Shown here: positions 34,501 to 41,721 of the stretch, one piece after another
Position numbering within the stretch: position 1 is the stretch's first letter
Layout of the letters: every line of letters begins with the position of its first letter
DNA from: Claveliimonas acetigenes
GTDB lineage: Bacteria; Bacillota; Clostridia; Lachnospirales; Lachnospiraceae
Assembly (NCBI RefSeq): GCF_025567385.1
Contig: NZ_JAOQJU010000006.1
Coordinates: 62,001 to 126,000 of the forward strand
Direction of reading: 5' to 3'
DNA: 64,000 nucleotides
Translations under genes and position numbers: made by a program
The notes under the pieces: model-generated
Told to the model about the DNA's origin: nothing
The model's database searches: none
The model's input: the letters and a program-made list of their open reading frames with translations, nothing else

Positions 34501-36343
34501 GATACACCAGCTCATTTCTCATATTTGTATGGTCAATCACATTTGCCAAAAGAACCCAGTGCTTACTCTTGCCCATACCAAGGACATCCGTCTTTTTATC
34601 CAGCTTCAGTTTATATGGCTTCTTCAGGCCATTCGCCGCCGCATAATCCCACGTGGAATTACCGCGCCCCTTAATCTCCGTCAGCCCATCATACAGAACC
34701 GAATCTTTCTGGAAATTATCACTTCCCTGGATACGCATGTTCGCATCTTTGTAAGTATCCTTCACAATAACGTCCTGGTTATCCTCTGTGTCAATATAGA
34801 TTACCGGAAGCTCGCTCATGTACGTGCTAACTTCCCATGACGCATCATAATTCGTGGCTGTTACGACAACCTTAATAAACTTCTCCAGATCATTCTCTGT
34901 TGGTGTATAAGTATTCCCTGTAACACCGCTTAACGTACTGCCGCCAACACTCCACCGATACGTACACTCCATATCTTCCGGCGCATTCTGCACGGAAACT
35001 GTCAATGCCGTTCCCGCCTTCGCATAATTCTGGTCAAATTCCGCCGTTATATTGGACACAACTGTTATGGTGTACTTCCTGGTCTTACCATCTTCTGTGG
35101 AAGCCGTCAGCACAACCTTCACCGGCGACAACACACCTTTTACCTTCGCCGTCGTCCCCTCGACCGCAATAACATCCGGATTGCTGCTGGTCCAGGTGAC
35201 TTTCACATCTCCCACGGAATCCGGAAGTGTAAAGTCCTTTGTAACACTGTTAGCATTCTCATTCTTTGCAAATTCCGGCGCAAGGGCAAGCAGACCAAGA
35301 TAACCGGACGGTCCTTCGTTCTTACAGATCTGAAGAAGCGGATAACTGTCTGTGGATGCATACCACACTTCCGCGTCCAGATTCTCCGGAAGCACACCGG
35401 ATTTCAGCTCATCTTCTGACACCTCAACCGTTCCGGAACCGGATGGCTCTCCGGTTGCAAACAGGAAATAAGAATTCTTCACACAGCTATTATCCGCACC
35501 ATTTGCAAATGGAGCAATCGCATACCCCAGCTCGCCTCTGAAACTGGTATAACCCACATTCACACATCCTGAAATTTCTTTACAATTGGATATAGACACC
35601 CGTCCGATAATACCGCCGGAGAATTCATTAGCAGTAGAACTTCCGGCAAGAATCTCCGCGCCATTGTAAATATTCTTCACAGTAATAAAGTTGTTGCCCA
35701 TCGACGCGCTTGTACGGCATTCCCCAATCAGGCCTCCTGCGCCCACCGTATCACACTGGTTGGAACCATTTACCTTGATGCTTCCGTCAAGAACAGCAAT
35801 ATTCTCAATCGCAGCATAACCGTTCACTTCCCCTGCAAGAGTTCCCGCCGCCGCCAGGCCGCCCGTAATGTCTACGGTAATGTCAACATTGGCAAATACA
35901 AGATTCTTCACAGACGCATAATCCGCCTCGCTTGCAGATGCAACAACACTAAATAACCCGATCTGCGCATAGTTGGTTTTGCCTGTAAAATCCTCTTTCA
36001 CTTCCATCGTAAGATTGGAAATCAAATGCCCCTGTCCGTCAAATGTGCCGGAAAACACATTATCACCTGACACCGTTCCTTTCTCGCCCTCGATTCCTCC
36101 GATCGGAGTAAAGACACTTCCCGCCATATCCAAGTCATTCTTCAGGACATAATCGCCCGATAATGGATATGCTGCATCCTTGCCAATCTTCTGTAACTCC
36201 TCCGGCGTACTGATCTCAATCGCATCAGCCGCCTCAACTTCCGAAGCTCCGCCTCCAAACATTGCCGGATTGATAAGCCCTGCCAACATTGCCGCACCAC
36301 AAAGCAAGCTTATCAGACGAAGCTTCCGTCTTTTTTTCTGCAT
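31550..36343 (-). CDS. SLH-anchored surface protein with CotH-kinase domain
   Basis: 1597 residues. A basic signal peptide (to about residue 40, AEA-like cleavage) is followed by GLUG-like repeats, Ig-like segments, then a CotH-type kinase domain (residues about 520-960) with IKGRGNSTWDY, KPYKLKLDKK and the catalytic-type WDFDW at Asp843 and Asp845. CotH kinases phosphorylate secreted proteins, shown for Bacillus spore coat. Next come further Ig-like modules, three FIVAR-type helical repeats (two almost identical) and three C-terminal SLH domains that bind wall polymer. I chose the ATG at 36343, nine bases after AGGAGG; ATGs at 36349 and 36367 are alternatives. Substrate unknown; a surface protein kinase is inferred. 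Confidence 0.8.
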   Translation of the reverse strand: MQKKRRKLRLISLLCGAAMLAGLINPAMFGGGASEVEAADAIEISTPEELQKIGKDAAYPLSGDYVLKNDLDMAGSVFTPIGGIEGEKGTVSGDNVFSGTFDGQGHLISNLTMEVKEDFTGKTNYAQIGLFSVVASASEADYASVKNLVFANVDITVDITGGLAAAGTLAGEVNGYAAIENIAVLDGSIKVNGSNQCDTVGAGGLIGECRTSASMGNNFITVKNIYNGAEILAGSSTANEFSGGIIGRVSISNCKEISGCVNVGYTSFRGELGYAIAPFANGADNSCVKNSYFLFATGEPSGSGTVEVSEDELKSGVLPENLDAEVWYASTDSYPLLQICKNEGPSGYLGLLALAPEFAKNENANSVTKDFTLPDSVGDVKVTWTSSNPDVIAVEGTTAKVKGVLSPVKVVLTASTEDGKTRKYTITVVSNITAEFDQNYAKAGTALTVSVQNAPEDMECTYRWSVGGSTLSGVTGNTYTPTENDLEKFIKVVVTATNYDASWEVSTYMSELPVIYIDTEDNQDVIVKDTYKDANMRIQGSDNFQKDSVLYDGLTEIKGRGNSTWDYAAANGLKKPYKLKLDKKTDVLGMGKSKHWVLLANVIDHTNMRNELVYQFAADIGMECYLDAEPCVLILNGEYRGFYQIAEHKRVDEGRIEVFDWCALGEDIAAAIADAEGFSKNDTSALEEQVGELDLSWVDTGNVVYKGKTYKVSDYYTEEIPEFTGGFVFDMDFRLGQSKFISKFYTDYGYPMFFEAPEYAKTSTTMMDYAKTYLQAFENALHDDDFYAEYDGEEVHYSELYDVKSLLQNWFVVEYTMNWDAMKNSTLMYKDLDDVMKMGPVWDFDWCWGNINMYSNSAVWVVEGWHTTQDSFCEQAYQRQNWNRYLISDPYFAMLAYEEWDSVRAVIEDMIKDGGRIDQLTEQYRAASVANDEKWSSTYNRYSGYGVTNGQVVYKQGETFDDAINTMKYFIENRVAWLDKQFTSVENLLSSWGRYKGSNALTVSDIQTLESGETSITASVTNNNIKKIAFYVNGIRAGEADVTNGKAVLAVDDTAFRNGENVNNMVQIRAMDASGKFLTSGSSVMTNYKMFQKTTETVTKLTGKVSVEGDAVVGSELKAVVTDTNNTGTLSYQWYADGNAIEGAVEETYVLTDGDAGKKISVAVGSSVEDGTIVSAETAAVEEKEPDVPPVTKDALKQAIENTAKLEADDYTADSWEVFQEALNKAKEILGKEDATQEEVDNAKTTLEEAQNGLKEKPDVPLVTKDALKQAIENTAKLEADDYTADSWEAFQEALNKAQVIMDKEDATQEEVDSAKTALEEAQNGLKEKPVTPPDDPVITVDKTKLEAVIQEAEKLKESDYTEASWQVFQEALQDAKSVNEEKEPKQEDVDRAAKELTEAMEALVPVGKLPYIDVADTDWFYKEVAYNYYAGTMTGIDGTHFDPYTTLVRAQFATILHRIEGTPKVTYTNRFPDVPDEQFYSDAVLWAAEAKVVTGYTDSGYFGTNDPITREQMVVMMYRYADYKGYDTSKTAEISRFTDAGTVSEFAEEAMKWAVENEIISGKKNDNGSYRLDPQGSTSRAECAIIIQRFMEKFEK
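32350..32780 (-). repeat. Tandem FIVAR-coding repeat
   Basis: Two consecutive copies of a 216-base unit, each encoding about 72 residues starting VTKDALKQAIENTAKL and ending NGLKEKP. The copies differ at only a few residues, pointing to recent duplication or conversion. A third, diverged unit follows. Confidence 0.8.
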
Positions 36344-36443
36344 TCTCATACGCCTCCTTTTTTTCATGAAATATAATTAAAAAGACCTATTTTAAACTTA
36401 ACACTTTATTGCAAAATGCACAAGTTTTCTTTTGCTTTTTTCA

Positions 36444-36475
36444 TAAAAAAACGCCTGCCGGAGCTGACAGACGTT
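36444..36475 (-). terminator. Terminator of the PrdA-N-like gene
   Basis: On the minus strand ACGTCTG (36468-36474) pairs with CAGGCGT (36451-36457) with one G-T pair, followed by a run of T. It separates this gene from the CotH gene downstream. Confidence 0.75.
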
Positions 36476-36506
36476 TCATGCTTTCTGATTTTCTTTTTTG
36501 GCTTCT

Positions 36507-36917
36507 TTAAACCGGAAGTTCAAGATAGATATCTTTACCTTCTTTGATGGAAATAACAACCTTTCCATGCGCAACTTTCATAGCCGCGCCTTCTACATTG
36601 ACAGCCGGCGCTGCCGGAGCTTCTTCTTCCTCTGCAGGAGCTTCCGCTTCCTCTTCTTCTGACACTTCTTTGATTCCGTCCACATTATCTACGGTCAATG
36701 GACACAGAGAATCGCTGGTCTTCGTAAGCTTTGCCCCAAGCACCTGTTCAATCGTAAGGCATCCGTCCAGTGACAAAAGTCCTGAATCTACTAATTCATC
36801 AAAAATTGCCGGATCCTCCAGGTTTGCCGGTTCAATTGTAATTCCTGCTTCTGCTCTGCAGCATAATACTGCCGGGTCTTTCGCGTGTGCTTTTGCGGTT
36901 TCCGCTGTAATGGACAT
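36507..36917 (-). CDS. Small protein like the N-terminus of proline reductase PrdA
   Basis: 136 residues. The start MSITAETAKAHAKDPAVLCC, NLEDPAIFDELVDSGLL and LTIEQVLGAKL resemble, from memory, the N-terminal region of the D-proline reductase proprotein PrdA of Clostridia. Here the chain stops after a Glu/Ala-rich linker and a VVISIKEGKDIYLELPV strand; the catalytic remainder of PrdA and its self-cleavage cysteine are missing, and no other prd gene is nearby. It has its own ribosome site (GAGGAGG) and terminator, so it looks like an intact small gene, not debris. The similarity needs a database check; the function is unknown. Confidence 0.55.
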   Translation of the reverse strand: MSITAETAKAHAKDPAVLCCRAEAGITIEPANLEDPAIFDELVDSGLLSLDGCLTIEQVLGAKLTKTSDSLCPLTVDNVDGIKEVSEEEEAEAPAEEEEAPAAPAVNVEGAAMKVAHGKVVISIKEGKDIYLELPV

Positions 36918-37004
36918 ACCAATTACCTCCTCTTACTGGTCATTTATCTATCTTTCAGTATAGCCATTTAAAAAAAGGAATTCCAATTGATTTTCAGCAT
37001 ATAT

Positions 37005-38573
37005 TTATAGGTGTTTTCTATGCATTTTCTCCCGGTATCGAATCGGCGACATTCCGGTATGCTTTTTAAAGGCAAGAGAAAAGTAATTCGTGTCATTATA
37101 CCCCACCATCACCGCAATCTTACCGGCTTTCATCGTTGTTGTCTCCAGCAGATATTTGGATTTTTCAATTCTTTTCTTAATAATGTATTCACTGCAGCCT
37201 TCTTTCATTTCTCTTTTAAAAAGACTAGAAAAATAATTTGGCGATACATAGAATCGATCCGCCAGGTTAGCAACCGACAGATTCTCCTCAATATGCTCGT
37301 CAATATAGCGCCTTGCATTTGCAATAATCTCATGCTGATTATTCTCTTCTTTGAAAATCAACTTACGGATAAATGTACCGGTTATCTCCAGCACTTCTTC
37401 CCGCCCCGCTCCGATCAGCGACTTCATAAATGCTTCCAGCCTGTTATCGGCCATCTCTCCCGTCTCCAACATATAGGAGAAGAATATGCCTGCTGCAAGC
37501 TCCACACACCACCGCTGTACCTGAAGCGCCGAAAGATTATAAGTCTGCACCGCCCTTTCAAATTTCTCATAAACATGCATGACCCGTTCGCCGTCTGCAA
37601 TATCGGCAATCATCGCCTGCTTAAATTCCCTGTATATGTCCTGGATAATCTGTTCTCTGTCCTGCTCGGAAGAGCTTCTCACAATCTTGCGAAATCCTTT
37701 TCTCTCCTGCTCCATCAGGCGCAGCGCATCATTGTAGGATACATACAGACTATCCAGACCTTGCACCTGGCTTCCCACCACAGCGCGAGGCTTGATATCA
37801 CACTCTGTTTTCAATATTTCAGTAAGTTCTTCGACTTTCTCCGCTACATTTTTCCCCGTGTCGGAAACGAAAAATATAAGAACAATCTTGCCGTCGTCGT
37901 CAAAAAATGTAATTCCTGCCCTTCTGGCGTCTATCATATCCATACAGATACTTTTGACTGTCAGTTTATGAAAATCCTGTTCCGAATCTTTACCCACGTA
38001 TACTTCCGGAATCAGAATCACAACCTCCGCTGCGCGTTCTCTTTCATTTACCAATTCCTCAGGGTAACTTTTCGCACTGTCAGCAGTAATCCTCTGGTGA
38101 ACCAGATCCCTCATAAACTGCTCCATCTCCATCTGCTTTCTGGTTCCTTCTGTCCGCAGTTTCCTGCGGTTCATCTCCTGCTGCATCCGAATTGCTTTCA
38201 GCGCTTCCACCTGTTCAGACACACTTTTCTTTAACTCTTCCTCATCAATCGGTTTCAGAAGAAAATTCTGCACCCGCAGTCGCAGGCATTGCCGGGCATA
38301 ATCAAAACGGTCATATCCGGTAAGAACAAGAATCCGCATTTCTTTATCTTTTTTCTCATTTCTGATCCGGTCAATCAGATCCAGCCCGGTCATCTCCGTC
38401 ATACTGATATCGGTAAGCATAATCTGCGGATGCTCTTTCTCAATCACTTCCAGCGCTTCCCTCGCCGAAGCCGCAGTAAAAACTTCATCAATCCCGACTT
38501 CTTTCCAGTCAATTCCATTTTTGATTCCCATCCGAATCATTTTCTCGTCGTCGACCACCAACAGCTTATACAT
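37005..38573 (-). CDS. YesN-type response regulator with AraC output
   Basis: 522 residues. N-terminal receiver domain with Asp8-Asp9, phospho-acceptor Asp55 (MLTDISM) and Lys in LLKPIDEEEL; a long middle domain of YesN type; C-terminal AraC helix-turn-helix pair (SVANLADRFYVSPNYFSSLF, then GKIAVMVGYNDTNYFSLAFK). Such regulators activate carbohydrate-use genes. The start codon follows the kinase stop codon with no gap. The obvious targets are the surface enzymes and binding protein upstream, which is inference. Confidence 0.92.
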   Translation of the reverse strand: MYKLLVVDDEKMIRMGIKNGIDWKEVGIDEVFTAASAREALEVIEKEHPQIMLTDISMTEMTGLDLIDRIRNEKKDKEMRILVLTGYDRFDYARQCLRLRVQNFLLKPIDEEELKKSVSEQVEALKAIRMQQEMNRRKLRTEGTRKQMEMEQFMRDLVHQRITADSAKSYPEELVNERERAAEVVILIPEVYVGKDSEQDFHKLTVKSICMDMIDARRAGITFFDDDGKIVLIFFVSDTGKNVAEKVEELTEILKTECDIKPRAVVGSQVQGLDSLYVSYNDALRLMEQERKGFRKIVRSSSEQDREQIIQDIYREFKQAMIADIADGERVMHVYEKFERAVQTYNLSALQVQRWCVELAAGIFFSYMLETGEMADNRLEAFMKSLIGAGREEVLEITGTFIRKLIFKEENNQHEIIANARRYIDEHIEENLSVANLADRFYVSPNYFSSLFKREMKEGCSEYIIKKRIEKSKYLLETTTMKAGKIAVMVGYNDTNYFSLAFKKHTGMSPIRYREKMHRKHL

Positions 38574-40352
38574 CTAAATAACCCCCTTATCTTCCGTTTT
38601 TCCCTCTATTGGAAGATGAATTTCCACCGTCACGCCGCCAAATTCATTCTTAAAGAAACGAAGCCCGTACTCTTTGCCAAACAGAAGTTCAATTCTCTTA
38701 TTTACATTACGCACTCCATACCCAAAGGTCTCATCATGCCGGGAAATGGACTGATTCATCTCATCAATCTTCTCCTGACTCATTCCGCTCCCACTGTCGC
38801 ACACCTGCAGATAAACATCCTGATTCTCTCTGTGTATGCGGAGGGTAACCACTCCCTTTTCTCCTTCTTTTATCCGGATGCCATGATAAATGGCATTCTC
38901 AATCAACGGCTGAAGCGTCATTTTCGGAATCAGCAGCGAATGGAATTCCTCCGGTATCCGGTCTTCCAGCTCAATGATATTATCATACCTCATATTCTGG
39001 ATAACCAGATAGGAACGAATATGCTCCAGTTCCTGCTTTAACGGTATAATTTCCTTCCCACGGCTCAGGACGATGCGGTAATACTGCGCAAGCGCCTTCA
39101 CCATAGTACAGATTTCTTTATTCCCATCCGCCAGCGCCTGCCAGTGAATACATTCCAGTGTATTATAGAGAAAGTGCGGTTTAATCTGGGACTGCAACGC
39201 ATTGAACCGTATCTGCTCAATCTGATGCTGCTCAACCTTCACCTGTTCCATCAATCCGTCAATCTCATCCATCATCGTGTTAAATCCTTCTGCAAGCTTT
39301 CTGCTGTCTTCATCCATACTGCTCTGATTGATTCTTTTGTCAAGCCGTCCCTCGGACACATCGTCCATTGCAACGACTACCCTGTCAAGCGGCTCATAGA
39401 ACGCCTTCATCATTTTCCGCAGCAAGAAAATAGATAAGACAGTCATCCCGACAATTACAAATACCAGCACAGCCGCAACCTTCATATTACCTTTATATAA
39501 TTCAAAAACAGAGATTTCATTTACAAGATAATAATTCCATTTTCCAACTTTTTGATAATTAATCAGCACACCATTCTTTTGAAAGCTTCCGGAGTCTCCC
39601 TGCATCTGTTCCTGGTACGTAACTCTCTTGCCAATCCTCTCCTGATTCGCAACAGAGACAATCTTTCCATTACAATCCATCAAGAACATCTCATTATCTG
39701 CTTCCTTCTCTTTCTCCAAATGGAGCTGCTCAATCAGACTGTCATTCAAATTCATGATCAGCATTCCTCTCGCCTCTTCTATAGAAGTTGCAGAATAGAT
39801 TGGGTGATATATAGTCAACGTGTATTTTCCATCACGAAAATACCGGTTGCTGAAGCTCATGTGGACTTTACTTTCCTGCTTTGCCGGAACGCTTTCTTCG
39901 TAATCTTCCTGATACACCAGCTCAAACCTGGCGTCCACCACACTGCTGTTTCCTTTATAAACGTATTTATTTTTATTATATTTTTCCACAACTGCAAAAT
40001 TCATATTACTCTGTACATTCAGCATATTCAGAAGGTAATCATATACCTCCCCCGCCTCTCTCTCATATTCTTCTCCTGAGGATTCGGCACTCTTACAATA
40101 CTCCTGCACGCTTTCTTCAATTACAAGCGCTATCGCCAGGCTTTGATACTGCTCCAGAGTCTTGTCATAATTCGAGGCAAGTGTTTCCAATTGTGTACGC
40201 GTCATCTCCTTCGACTGCTCCGTCATGTAATGAACTGCGGACAACGTAGAAACACTTAAGATAATAACGGAAGTCATTACACTCGTCAGTGTCAGAAAAA
40301 AACTCATCTTTTTCTTTAAATTCCAGGTATTCATCCTCCCTTTTAATTCCAT
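38574..40352 (-). CDS. YesM-type sensor histidine kinase
   Basis: 592 residues. A transmembrane helix near 18-40, an extracellular sensing region of about 250 residues, a second helix near 285-305, a HAMP domain, then the LytS/YesM-type His_kinase box QIKPHFLYNTLE with phospho-accepting His393 and an ATPase domain (LIENAIYHGI N-box, DSGSGMSQ G-box). Partner of the response regulator directly downstream. The gene for a solute-binding lipoprotein lies 27 bases upstream. A second ATG six codons in, behind GGGAGG, is also possible. Confidence 0.92.
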   Translation of the reverse strand: MELKGRMNTWNLKKKMSFFLTLTSVMTSVIILSVSTLSAVHYMTEQSKEMTRTQLETLASNYDKTLEQYQSLAIALVIEESVQEYCKSAESSGEEYEREAGEVYDYLLNMLNVQSNMNFAVVEKYNKNKYVYKGNSSVVDARFELVYQEDYEESVPAKQESKVHMSFSNRYFRDGKYTLTIYHPIYSATSIEEARGMLIMNLNDSLIEQLHLEKEKEADNEMFLMDCNGKIVSVANQERIGKRVTYQEQMQGDSGSFQKNGVLINYQKVGKWNYYLVNEISVFELYKGNMKVAAVLVFVIVGMTVLSIFLLRKMMKAFYEPLDRVVVAMDDVSEGRLDKRINQSSMDEDSRKLAEGFNTMMDEIDGLMEQVKVEQHQIEQIRFNALQSQIKPHFLYNTLECIHWQALADGNKEICTMVKALAQYYRIVLSRGKEIIPLKQELEHIRSYLVIQNMRYDNIIELEDRIPEEFHSLLIPKMTLQPLIENAIYHGIRIKEGEKGVVTLRIHRENQDVYLQVCDSGSGMSQEKIDEMNQSISRHDETFGYGVRNVNKRIELLFGKEYGLRFFKNEFGGVTVEIHLPIEGKTEDKGVI

Positions 40353-40379
40353 ATCCCAACCTCACACTCTGTTCTTTCT

Positions 40380-41690
40380 CTATTGCCCTGCAAGATAGTT
40401 TTCCATCGACTGCTCAAACTGCCTGCTCGCTTCTTCTGGTGTTATGGTAAAATCAAACAGTTTCTGGCAGGTAGTAAGATGTATCTGAGCTACTGAAGAC
40501 GGAAGATACTGGTCGTACCACAACTGAACAGACGACGCCCCGGCTGCCGCTTCCAGTATCTGTCTTGTCAGCCCATCTGTAATCAGCTCTGACGCATCCG
40601 TTGTCGGCGGAATCTTCCCTACATCCACCATTAATTCCTTTGCTCCATCTGTCGTATAATACGTGGCACAGCGAAATGCTTCTTCTAATTTTTCTCCTTC
40701 ACAGTTAAACGAAATAAACTGATCTCCTATGGTTCCAATCTGGATGGATGGATCCGCATCTGAGTCTTCTACCGCAGGAAAGGAGAACCAGCCGACCTTC
40801 TCATAGAATTCCGGACTGTCAGAAGCAAAAGTTCCAATGTACCAGGAACCGCCAAGAAGCATCCCCGCCTCCTCCTGATACATCAACTGCTTTGCCTGTC
40901 CGTCATCCTCACTCAGAGAATTCGTCCCTTCCGGGAAATATCCTTTCGCCGCCCATTCCTGAATCTTCTCACCCGCATACCGGAAGCATTCGTCTTCAAA
41001 AGAACCTTCTCCCATGGCGGCCTTCCGGAAAGGTTCCAGTCCTCCGTATCTTGTCGCCAGGCACTGGTAATACATAGACCCGGTCCACTTCGGGGCGTTC
41101 GCAAGCGCAAAGGGAATGATTCCTTCTTCCAGCAGCCTGTCACATACCGCCTCCAATTCAGAGACTGTAGACGGGACTTCGAGATTATATCTTTCAAAAA
41201 TTTCTTTATTGTAGAAAATCCCCGCAAGCGACACATTATAAACGGGCACTGCATATAACTTTCCATCGTAAGTTGCCTGTGCAAGGGCGGCATCCATATA
41301 CTTTTCCTTCAAACCGTACTTCTCATACAATTCGTCCAGCGGCTGCGCAAATCCGGCTTCAATATACTCTATCATCGGTCCGCCAGACCAGCTTGTATAC
41401 ATATCCGGGCATTCGCCGGAACTCATTGCCACGATTAATTTCTCCTTATAATTATCATTCTGCTCGGAAATACTTTCGACAGTGTAGCCGGATTCCGTAT
41501 TTTTATTATATTCATCCACCGCATACTGAAAAACTTCTTTGTCAGCTCCCTCTGTTCCGATATTCCAGTATGTAATAATCTTCTCATCAGAGGAGGTAGT
41601 GACTTCTGTCGATTTAACACCGCACGCCGTCAGTAATACTGCCATAGCTGCCGCCAGTACAGCTAACCTGTATGGAATGATTCTTCTCAT
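40380..41690 (-). CDS. Sugar-type solute-binding lipoprotein
   Basis: 436 residues, family 1 extracellular solute-binding protein. The lipobox LLTAC puts the lipidated cysteine at residue 23. Typical segments include ITYWNIGTEG, MSSGECPDMYTSWSG and the hinge motif GGSWYIGTF. ABC permeases or an ATPase are not encoded next to it; instead the next two genes are a YesM kinase and YesN regulator. It may hand ligand to the kinase rather than, or besides, to a transporter. Start at 41690 behind GGAGGGAAGAG. It lies 31 bases after the BNR/SLH enzyme gene. Confidence 0.88.
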   Translation of the reverse strand: MRRIIPYRLAVLAAAMAVLLTACGVKSTEVTTSSDEKIITYWNIGTEGADKEVFQYAVDEYNKNTESGYTVESISEQNDNYKEKLIVAMSSGECPDMYTSWSGGPMIEYIEAGFAQPLDELYEKYGLKEKYMDAALAQATYDGKLYAVPVYNVSLAGIFYNKEIFERYNLEVPSTVSELEAVCDRLLEEGIIPFALANAPKWTGSMYYQCLATRYGGLEPFRKAAMGEGSFEDECFRYAGEKIQEWAAKGYFPEGTNSLSEDDGQAKQLMYQEEAGMLLGGSWYIGTFASDSPEFYEKVGWFSFPAVEDSDADPSIQIGTIGDQFISFNCEGEKLEEAFRCATYYTTDGAKELMVDVGKIPPTTDASELITDGLTRQILEAAAGASSVQLWYDQYLPSSVAQIHLTTCQKLFDFTITPEEASRQFEQSMENYLAGQ

Positions 41691-41721
41691 CACTCTTCCC
41701 TCCTCCGTCAAAAATCAAATT

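Noticed and set aside
37011..38234. 407-codon plus-strand frame opposite the YesN gene
   Set aside because: No ribosome site or recognisable domain; the opposite strand encodes an intact response regulator.
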